From NCBI GenBank assembly GCA_035637655.1, contig DASPWT010000079.1, positions 1 to 13,909 on the forward strand: a stretch of 13,909 bases of DNA, written 5' to 3'. Positions 8,722 to 13,909 of this stretch are shown here, in pieces. Source of the stretch: VBDM01 sp035637655. GTDB taxonomy: Bacteria; Pseudomonadota; Gammaproteobacteria; Burkholderiales; SG8-39. Positions within the stretch are counted from its first letter, which is position 1; each line of letters opens with the position of its first letter. The translations under genes were made by a program, and so were the position numbers. The notes under the pieces were generated by a model that searched no databases, had not been told where the DNA came from, and was given only the letters and a program-made list of their open reading frames with translations.

Positions 8722-8727
8722 CCGGTT

Positions 8728-9198
8728 TCAGATTTCCTTCTTCAGCTGGCCGAGCAGCTCGGCGTGGGTCTCGGAGTTGACCTCGCGGCGCAGGATCTTC
8801 TCGGCGCCGGCGACGGCGAGCGAGGCGACCTGCTCGCGCAGCATCTCCTTCGCGCGCGCGATCTGCTGGTCGATGTCGGCCCTGGCCGCGGCGAGGATGC
8901 GGTCGGTTTCGGCCCTGGCGGCGGCTTTCGCCTCGTCGAGCATCTGCGCGTCGCGCTTTTCCGCGGAACCGATGATCTCGCCGACGCGCTCGCGCGCCTT
9001 GGCGAGCTCCTCGTGCGCGCGCTTGCCCGCCGCCTCCAGCTCCCGCCGGCCCTGCTCGCCCGCGGCGAGGCCGTCGGCGATCTGCTTCTGGCGCTCCTCG
9101 ACCTTGCGCGTCAGCACCGGCCAGATGAATTTGACCGTGAGCCAGATGAAGATCGCGAAGGCGAGCGCCTGCGCGATCAAGGTCAGGTTGATGTTCAT
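8728..9198 (-). CDS. atpF: ATP synthase Fo subunit b
   Basis: The 156-residue subunit b has one N-terminal membrane helix (about residues 5-27, LTLIAQALAFAIFIWLTVKF) and then a long charged helix that dimerises as the peripheral stalk. WPVLTRKVEERQKQIADGL and the following Ala/Glu/Arg-rich heptad pattern are typical, and residues 145-156 would contact delta. The 156-residue length equals that of E. coli. The reading frame stays open far upstream through atpE and into atpB, but the ATG at 9198 gives the conserved MNINLT start, 17 nt after the atpE stop. The palindromic element begins 6 nt after its stop codon. Confidence 0.96.
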   Translation of the reverse strand: MNINLTLIAQALAFAIFIWLTVKFIWPVLTRKVEERQKQIADGLAAGEQGRRELEAAGKRAHEELAKARERVGEIIGSAEKRDAQMLDEAKAAARAETDRILAAARADIDQQIARAKEMLREQVASLAVAGAEKILRREVNSETHAELLGQLKKEI

Positions 9199-9215
9199 CG
9201 GAAATCCGCGCCGGC

Positions 9216-9491
9216 CTAGCCGCCCAGCGCGCCGAGCAGCGGGTTGGCGAACGCGAAGAACATGCCTATTCCCAGCCCGATGATGAACGAGGCGTCGATC
9301 AGGCCGAGCAGCAGGAACACCTTGACCTGCAGCGCCGGGATCATTTCCGGCTGGCGCGCCGCGCCCTCGAGGAAGCGGCTGCACATGATGCCGACGCCCA
9401 CGCAGGCACCCAAGGCACCGAGTCCGACCATGAGGCCGATGCCGACGCCGGTGTAAGCCTGGACCAGGGCGATGAGTTGGAGTTTTTCCAT
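9216..9491 (-). CDS. atpE: ATP synthase Fo subunit c
   Basis: This 91-residue hairpin of two membrane helices forms the c-ring. The polar loop ARQPE (45-49) contains the RQP motif that touches gamma and epsilon. The ion-carrying carboxylate is D66 in GLIDASFIIG, an aspartate as in other betaproteobacteria and E. coli. I do not see the Gln/Glu/Ser pattern of Na+-binding c subunits, so proton coupling is expected. Glycine-rich packing is clear in helix 1 (GVGIGLMVGLGALGA). It is slightly longer than E. coli c (79), with extra residues at both ends. AAGGGA lies about 8 nt ahead of the ATG, giving the good ribosome binding site expected for the most abundant Fo subunit. Confidence 0.97.
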   Translation of the reverse strand: MEKLQLIALVQAYTGVGIGLMVGLGALGACVGVGIMCSRFLEGAARQPEMIPALQVKVFLLLGLIDASFIIGLGIGMFFAFANPLLGALGG

Positions 9492-9521
9492 TATGGGTTC
9501 CCTTTCTGGAACGTCGGTTGA

Positions 9522-10325
9522 TCAGTGGCTTTGCTGCGCCATCGCAATGTAGACGATCGTCAGCATCATGAATATGTACGCCTGCAACGCGACGATCAGG
9601 ATGTGGAAGCCCGCCCAGAGCACGCCGAGCGGCACGGCGAAGAAGGCGCCGACGACGCCGGCCCCGGCCAGCATCCACAGGAGCAGGAAGATGATCTCGC
9701 CCGCGTACATGTTGCCGAAGAGCCGCAGCGAGTGCGACAGCGGCTTGGAGATGTATTCGACCAGGTTGAACAGGAAATTCGGCAGCCACAGCAGCACGTT
9801 CGCGCCGAAGGGCGTGCAGAACAGCTCGTGGATCCAGCCGCCCAGGCCCTTCACCGCGATCGAGAAATAGATCATCAGCAGCCACACCGAGAGCGCCAGC
9901 GCGAAAGTCGTGTTGACGTCGGCGGTGGGAACGATGCGGAATCCGTGCGGCGCGAAAAAATGCGTGATCCACGCCATGATGTCCACCGGCAGGAAATCCA
10001 TGGCGTTCATCAACAGCGCCCACAAGCCCACCGTGAGCGCGGTCGGCGCGATGAACCTGCGATCGCCGTGGAAGATGTCCTTCGCCTGGTTGTCGACGAA
10101 TTCGAACAGGATCTCGACGAAGGCCTGGCGCTTCCCGGGCACGCCGGAGGTCGCCCCGCGCACCACCCACCAGAGAAAACCGAGACCGACGACGCCGAGC
10201 AGCGCCGCCGTCGCGAGCGAATCCACGTTCAGCGTCCAGAACGAGCCCTCGCCCACCGGGTGCTGGAGGAACGTGAGGTGATGGCCGATGTAGGAGCTCG
10301 GCGTCAGTTCATGCTCGGCGGCCAT
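9522..10325 (-). CDS. atpB: ATP synthase Fo subunit a
   Basis: The 267-residue membrane subunit a forms the two proton half-channels beside the c-ring. The essential arginine is R201 in SLRLFGNMYAGE, with E210 closing that motif. The last helices hold H241 and Q248 (FHILIVALQAYIFMMLTIVY), equivalent to the E. coli channel residues. Five to six hydrophobic helices are visible, starting around residues 36-56 and 92-112. Length agrees with E. coli (271). The gene begins 23 nt after atpI, with GAAAGAG about 10 nt upstream of the ATG. Confidence 0.97.
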   Translation of the reverse strand: MAAEHELTPSSYIGHHLTFLQHPVGEGSFWTLNVDSLATAALLGVVGLGFLWWVVRGATSGVPGKRQAFVEILFEFVDNQAKDIFHGDRRFIAPTALTVGLWALLMNAMDFLPVDIMAWITHFFAPHGFRIVPTADVNTTFALALSVWLLMIYFSIAVKGLGGWIHELFCTPFGANVLLWLPNFLFNLVEYISKPLSHSLRLFGNMYAGEIIFLLLWMLAGAGVVGAFFAVPLGVLWAGFHILIVALQAYIFMMLTIVYIAMAQQSH

Positions 10326-10348
10326 TTGCGGGAAGCTCTTTCAGAATT

Positions 10349-10705
10349 CTACTTTTCGCGAACCAGTATTGCCATGGTGAAGATCAGGACCGTGGCGATG
10401 AACGTGCCGATCAGCCCGATCGCGACGACGTCCCCGTACGTCGCCAGAGTGATCCACAGGAGGACAACCATGAGAACCACCTTGACGGCCTCGGCCCTCA
10501 AAGCGGTATACAGTGCCTCCCCTGCGGACCCCGATCTACTGCGTGCTGCCAATGCTGCAAAACCCAGGCCGGCGATGATTCCTATCGAGCCGCCCAGTGC
10601 GGCGGAGATTGCGCCGTGTATTCCGGCGAGCCAGGCCGACAGCAGGATTGCGGCAGCGGTGCACAAAACCTGCAGCCCGATTATCGGGCGGAACACTTGC
10701 CACAC
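10349..10705 (-). CDS. atpI: ATP synthase assembly protein I
   Basis: This 118-residue protein has four predicted membrane helices (about 8-27, 33-54, 72-90, 94-114). It matches the small AtpI family that opens proteobacterial atp operons and assists c-ring or Fo assembly. The GLG/ALxA-rich helix 2 and the positively charged loop AARSRSGS (53-60) fit the family, though AtpI is poorly conserved and position in the operon carries much of the call. The start is a GTG at 10705 with GGAG 6 nt upstream. The frame stays open further upstream, but those codons overlap the predicted promoter. It is transcribed first from that promoter and followed by atpB after 23 nt. Confidence 0.88.
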   Translation of the reverse strand: MWQVFRPIIGLQVLCTAAAILLSAWLAGIHGAISAALGGSIGIIAGLGFAALAARSRSGSAGEALYTALRAEAVKVVLMVVLLWITLATYGDVVAIGLIGTFIATVLIFTMAILVREK

Positions 10706-10733
10706 GCCCTGCTCCAGACTGCAAAACCGCAGA

Positions 10734-10763
10734 ATTCTATAGGGAAACCGGCGGGGCCGTCAA
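10734..10763 (-). promoter_or_regulatory. Sigma70-type promoter of the atp operon
   Basis: The minus strand carries TTGACG (10758-10763) as the -35 box. There are two overlapping -10 choices: TATAGA (10736-10741, 16-nt spacer) and TAGAAT (10734-10739, 18-nt spacer). Transcription would begin about 20 nt before the GTG of atpI. The position, in the 74-nt gap after the catabolic cluster and before atpI, is what an independent atp promoter needs. I see no operator-like site. The 8-bp palindrome CCGCGCGG (10765-10772) just upstream is too short to interpret. Confidence 0.65.
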
Positions 10764-10779
10764 ACCCGCGCGGTGAAAG

Positions 10780-11274
10780 TCAGATCGGGTAGAGCAGCGA
10801 GTCGGGCGGAACGTCCGAATCGAGCACGCACAGTTTTTCCCTGAAGTGGAGGCGGGTGCCGGCGATCGCGATGCGGTCGTCGTAGCAGCCCGAGACGAAC
10901 AGCTCGGTGCGCTTTCCGGGAAAGGTGCGCAGGATCTCGAAGTTCGCCTGCGCGCGCAACTCCTCGTCGGAGGCGGCCTGGACGCGGAAGTTCGAGATGA
11001 TGTGCCGCTGCTTGTGCGGCTCGTAGTCCTCGGACTGGCCGATCGAGACGATCCTGTCGCGCATGGCGGTCCGGGTGGAAAGCGACACCAGATGCTCCTC
11101 CGGGCCCAGGCGCAGGTTGCGCCGCGTCGTGACGCGGTAGGTGCAGGAATCGAGGAAGAACTCCGGCCACTGCTGCAGCCTGCCGCTGTCCAGGCATTCG
11201 GCGTAGCGGGAGTAGAACTCCTGCACGTCCAGTCGCAGCTCGGCGGTCAATACGGTTTTTTCCGTGACGGGCAT
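10780..11274 (-). CDS. Ring-hydroxylating dioxygenase beta subunit
   Basis: I prefer the ATG at 11274 (MPVTEKT, 164 residues) because GGAGAG immediately precedes it; a GTG at 11322 would add 16 residues without such a site. The protein fits the small NTF2/SnoaL-fold beta subunit that assembles with a Rieske-iron alpha subunit in aromatic ring dioxygenases. Visible marks are FYSRYAECLDSGRLQQWPEFF (20-40), the MRDRI segment (71-75), HIISNFRV (91-98) and the C-terminal REKLCVLDSDVPPDSLLYPI (145-164), which closely follows family ends. No alpha subunit or reductase is in the window. It may lie to the right, or this may be a free-standing NTF2-like isomerase or structural protein. The start is 57 nt after the hydrolase gene's stop. 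Confidence 0.85.
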   Translation of the reverse strand: MPVTEKTVLTAELRLDVQEFYSRYAECLDSGRLQQWPEFFLDSCTYRVTTRRNLRLGPEEHLVSLSTRTAMRDRIVSIGQSEDYEPHKQRHIISNFRVQAASDEELRAQANFEILRTFPGKRTELFVSGCYDDRIAIAGTRLHFREKLCVLDSDVPPDSLLYPI

Positions 11275-11277
11275 GGG

Positions 11278-11283
11278 CTCTCC
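11278..11283 (-). promoter_or_regulatory. Ribosome binding site deciding the dioxygenase beta-subunit start
   Basis: GGAGAG lies just ahead of the ATG at 11274 (5 nt from the GGAG core). It is the strongest site among the possible starts of this gene and favours the 164-residue form. Confidence 0.6.
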
Positions 11284-11330
11284 GATTCTTTCCATACGAG
11301 CGACTGCCAGGCGATCAGGCACGGTTCATT

Positions 11331-12200
11331 TCACGCGTAATCGGTCGCAATCCGAATGTCGCTTTCACCTATCCCCTGGACGTACGCGTGCAGCAGATCG
11401 CCCGGCTTTACCGGGGAGACGCCCGCGGGCGTTCCGGTCATGATGATGTCCCCGGGATGCAGCGTGTACATCGACGAGGCGAACTCGATCAGCCGTTCGA
11501 CGCCGTAGACGAGATACCGGGTGTTCGAATTCTGCCTTACTTCGCCGTTCACCTTGATCGAGAGATCGAGGTGGTTGGGATCGCCGATCTCGTCGGCGGT
11601 CACGAGCCAGGGCCCGAGCACGCTGTAGGTATCGATCGACTTGCGGAAGCACTGCAGCTCCGGCCCGCGCACGGTCATGTCCAGGCCGATCGAGTAGGCG
11701 CAGACGTATTCGAGCGCTTTTTCCCTGGGGATCTTGTTGCCGCGCCTGCCGATCACGAGCGCGAGCTCCACCTCGTGGTCGTTGCGCCGCTCGGGCCAGC
11801 GCAGGCGAATCTCCTCGCCGAAGCCGATCAGCGACGAGTTGGCCTTGAGGAACAGGCCCCAGTCGCCGATGCCCTTCTGGATGTTGGTGCGCCCGTGCGC
11901 GATTCCCGGGTCCTTGATCGACTCGGCGATGTGGTCGTTGTAGTTGATCGGCGCGCCGATGATTTTCGAGGGGTTCGGCACGGGCGAGAGCAGCTTCACC
12001 CTGGAAAGGGGCTTCTTCTTCGCCTTGGGCGCGAGCTTCTTCGCCGCTGCGAGCACGCGCTTGAAGTTCAGGATCAGGGGATCGCCCTGCGCGACCGGCC
12101 AGCTCTGCCGGGGAATGACCGCGAGCGCCTTGCTCACGTCGAGCACCTCGTCGCCCTGCACGATGCCCAGGCGGTTGCTGTCGAAGCGGCAGAGTTTCAT
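11331..12200 (-). CDS. Fumarylacetoacetate hydrolase family protein
   Basis: This 289-residue member of the FAH fold family contains hydrolases, decarboxylases and isomerases acting on ring-cleavage products and beta-keto or enol acids. The metal ligands are visible as E143 and E145 (HEVELALVIG) and D174 (SIGLDMTVRG). The catalytic His-Glu pair matches FAHD1 as H90 and E93 in NYNDHIAE. TGTPAG (255-260) is the usual late glycine turn. An N-terminal segment of about 75 residues with a Lys-rich stretch (AKKKPLS) precedes the catalytic domain, as in HpaG/FAH-type proteins of this length. Its ATG overlaps the stop of the monooxygenase gene (ATGA), with no Shine-Dalgarno of its own, so translation is probably coupled. 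It probably acts on the ring-opened product made by its neighbours; the exact reaction is unknown. Confidence 0.93.
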   Translation of the reverse strand: MKLCRFDSNRLGIVQGDEVLDVSKALAVIPRQSWPVAQGDPLILNFKRVLAAAKKLAPKAKKKPLSRVKLLSPVPNPSKIIGAPINYNDHIAESIKDPGIAHGRTNIQKGIGDWGLFLKANSSLIGFGEEIRLRWPERRNDHEVELALVIGRRGNKIPREKALEYVCAYSIGLDMTVRGPELQCFRKSIDTYSVLGPWLVTADEIGDPNHLDLSIKVNGEVRQNSNTRYLVYGVERLIEFASSMYTLHPGDIIMTGTPAGVSPVKPGDLLHAYVQGIGESDIRIATDYA

Positions 12201-13405
12201 AGCGTCGGATTGTTAATTTCGCCGCCGAGCGCGACGAGGCCCCAGCTCGATGCCTGCGCGTCGAAGCTGAAGCTGATGTGGCCGGCGAGCGAATGCGCGT
12301 CGCGGAAGATGCGCTCGAGCGGATAGGATTCGTAGATACCGTTCGCGCCGGCCATGGCGTGCAGCGCATCCACCGCCTCGGTGCACTGGCTCACCGCGTA
12401 GGCGAGATTGCGCTTGAAGCGCAGTTTTGTATGAGTATCGGCGATGAGCTTGCGGTTCGCGATTCTCTGCGCCTCGAGGCAATCCTCGCGGAGGACGAGC
12501 CGCGCGGCGTCGATCTTCGCGCCCGCCGCGCCGATGCGCAGCTGCACCGCCTGGAAGTCGCGCATCTTTGCGCCCGTGTAGCTGGTGCTGCGCTCCTTGA
12601 CGGCGTCGATGGAGAGCTCGAGCGCCGCTTGCGCATTGCCCACCGCGCAGGCGCCGATGCCGTGCCCGCCGAGCGCCGAAAGCGGCACGCGGTAGGCCGG
12701 GTTCGGGTTGGTTTTCGCGCCGGGGAATTTGTCGCCGCCGCGCGCATCCAGCATGCCCAGGGCCTTGTACTCGGGAACGAAGACCTCCTCGGCGACGACG
12801 CTCATGCTGCCCGTTGCGCGCATCCCGAGCACCTGCCAGTCGTCGATGACCTCGTACTGCGACTTGTGCAGCAGGCACATGCGGTAATCGACCGCGCGAT
12901 CGCCGTCGCGCACCGTGACCGCGAGCATGTTCCATTCGGCGATGTTGGAGCAGCTCGAGAAATTCCACTTTCCGCCGATGAGGTAGCCGCCTTCGACCTT
13001 CTTCGCGCGCCCCTGCGGAAAGGCGATGCCGGATGCGATCAGCGCCTCGGGATCCGCGCCCCAGACTTCTTCCTGCGCGCGCTCTTCGTACATCGCCAGC
13101 ATCCAGTGATGCACCTGCAAATTGCCGAAATTCCAGGCGGTCGAAGCGCAGCCGCGCGCGAGCTCGTAGCAGAAATCGACGTAGGCGACGAAATCGAACT
13201 CCATCCCGCCCCAGCGCCTGGGCTGCATCGAGCGGAGGATGCCGCTCGCGTGCAACTCGGCGAGGGTCTCGGGCGGCATCGTGCGTTCTTTCTCGGCCCG
13301 CGAGGCGCGGCTGCGCAGCGCCGGCACGAGCGCCCGGGCGCGCGCGAGCGCCTCCTCGTAGGAAACGCCGGCGAAGCTGCGCGCGCCCTTGTCGGGGGCG
13401 TTCAT
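12197..13405 (-). CDS. Acyl-CoA-dehydrogenase-fold flavin monooxygenase (oxygenase component)
   Basis: The 402-residue protein has the acyl-CoA dehydrogenase fold but reads as the group D flavin monooxygenase type (HsaA, p-hydroxyphenylacetate hydroxylase C2), which hydroxylates phenols with reduced flavin from a separate reductase. Domains are N-terminal helices (about 1-120), a beta domain (about 125-235) with GGKWNFSSCSN (144-154) and WQVLGMRATGS (190-200), and C-terminal helices with GANGIYESYPLERIFRDA (353-370) and AGHISFSFDA (374-383). The usual acyl-CoA dehydrogenase catalytic glutamate context is not seen. No flavin reductase is in the window. The start ATG overlaps the stop of the upstream VOC gene (TAATG), and the stop overlaps the next start (ATGA). 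Substrate is unknown; a phenolic compound is the likeliest class. Confidence 0.88.
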   Translation of the reverse strand: MNAPDKGARSFAGVSYEEALARARALVPALRSRASRAEKERTMPPETLAELHASGILRSMQPRRWGGMEFDFVAYVDFCYELARGCASTAWNFGNLQVHHWMLAMYEERAQEEVWGADPEALIASGIAFPQGRAKKVEGGYLIGGKWNFSSCSNIAEWNMLAVTVRDGDRAVDYRMCLLHKSQYEVIDDWQVLGMRATGSMSVVAEEVFVPEYKALGMLDARGGDKFPGAKTNPNPAYRVPLSALGGHGIGACAVGNAQAALELSIDAVKERSTSYTGAKMRDFQAVQLRIGAAGAKIDAARLVLREDCLEAQRIANRKLIADTHTKLRFKRNLAYAVSQCTEAVDALHAMAGANGIYESYPLERIFRDAHSLAGHISFSFDAQASSWGLVALGGEINNPTL

Positions 13406-13905
13406 TACGCCGCGGCCTTTGCCTTCGCCGGCTTCCTTTTCGCCGAGGCTGCGCGCGGCATGCGGGAGTAGTCCTCGCCGCCCCAGTCGGGCGCCTTGGT
13501 GATGCCGAAGAAATTCAGCTCGATGGTGAGCCCGTCCGGATCCTTTATGAAGAGCTGGTAGAGCTGCGACTCGGGGAAATTGCGCGGGCGGCAGGCGACC
13601 TTAAGTTCCTTCAGGTGCTTCACGAACTGGTCCGGCTCGGTGGCGAGAAACGCGATGTGGTCGATCACGCCGGAGTTGTCCTTCGCCGCGTTCTTCGGGC
13701 TGCCGAGGTAGTAGAGCTGGGAGTTGGGCACGCCGCCTTGAGCCATATGCACCTGGATCCTGCCGTCAACGCCCAGCCAGTAGCCGGGAAACGGGAAGTC
13801 GGGCCGCGGCATGACCTCGAATCCGAGCACCTTGCAGTAGAAATCCTTGGTGCGCTCGAGGTCGTTCGCGCGAATGAGGAAGTGGTTGAGTTCGGTGACG
13901 GGCAT
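13405..13905 (-). CDS. VOC-family metalloprotein, extradiol dioxygenase/glyoxalase-like
   Basis: This 166-residue single-module VOC protein has two beta-alpha-beta-beta-beta repeats, at about residues 4-56 and 79-132. Likely metal ligands are H8 (LNHFLI), H53 (QVHMAQ), H83 (IDHIAF) and E129 (GLTIELNFF), the usual four positions. DPDGLTIELNFF is a classic VOC end motif. At this size it is half of a classical two-module extradiol dioxygenase, so it could be a small ring-cleavage dioxygenase, an isomerase or a glyoxalase-like enzyme. The tail (about 150-166) is Lys/Ala-rich and probably disordered. The ATG is only 4 nt from the window edge, so its ribosome binding site cannot be seen and an earlier start cannot be excluded. 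Its stop overlaps the monooxygenase start, which supports a shared pathway. Confidence 0.88.
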   Translation of the reverse strand: MPVTELNHFLIRANDLERTKDFYCKVLGFEVMPRPDFPFPGYWLGVDGRIQVHMAQGGVPNSQLYYLGSPKNAAKDNSGVIDHIAFLATEPDQFVKHLKELKVACRPRNFPESQLYQLFIKDPDGLTIELNFFGITKAPDWGGEDYSRMPRAASAKRKPAKAKAAA

Positions 13906-13909
13906 GGTG

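Noticed and set aside
9216..9491. A Na+-coupled c subunit or N-ATPase type operon
   Set aside because: The carboxylate is D66 without the Gln and Ser/Thr ligand pattern of Na+ c subunits, and the operon has atpH and the standard gene order.
9199..10170. An upstream extension of the atpF frame running through atpE and into atpB
   Set aside because: The extended part is out of frame with two real genes and is Arg-rich and low-complexity; the conserved b-subunit start is at 9198.
12197..13405. A true acyl-CoA dehydrogenase
   Set aside because: The C-terminal motifs and the FSSCSN segment fit the flavin monooxygenase branch, and the usual catalytic glutamate context is missing.

Overview
The window is GC-rich and gene-dense, and every gene I accept reads on the minus strand, from right to left. 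The protein families, the ATP synthase gene order (I-B-E-F-H-A-G-D-C) and the two Bug/TctC-type binding proteins point to a betaproteobacterium, probably in or near Burkholderiales. This is inferred from family resemblance, not from a database search.

Layout in transcription order. (1) 13905-10780: four tightly packed catabolic genes: a VOC-fold (extradiol dioxygenase/glyoxalase-like) protein, an acyl-CoA-dehydrogenase-fold flavin monooxygenase, a fumarylacetoacetate-hydrolase-family protein and a ring-hydroxylating-dioxygenase beta subunit. The first three are joined by stop/start overlaps (TAATG, ATGA). The set looks like part of an aromatic or phenolic degradation operon that probably continues beyond the right edge. 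(2) 10763-3729: a complete F1Fo ATP synthase operon, atpIBEFHAGDC, with a good sigma70-type promoter just ahead of atpI. (3) 3719-1698: two Bug/TctC periplasmic solute-binding proteins. The first starts 9 nt after atpC, with its Shine-Dalgarno overlapping the atpC stop codon. (4) 1680-156: a secreted protein with a BamE/SmpA-like C-terminal domain and an aldo/keto reductase. Positions 1-155 hold no gene I can support.

The ATP synthase genes make the a, b and c subunits of the membrane Fo sector (with the assembly protein AtpI) and the delta, alpha, gamma, beta and epsilon subunits of F1. The flanking genes suggest uptake of carboxylates or aromatic acids and their oxidative breakdown. Their placement directly on both sides of the atp operon, with no clear terminator at either junction, is unusual.

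The most notable non-coding item is an 84-nt palindromic element with perfect 19-bp arms between atpF and atpH. It leaves atpH without a visible Shine-Dalgarno. A second, different double hairpin lies between the two Bug genes. I found no CRISPR array, tRNA, rRNA, transposase gene or clearly new multi-gene system.
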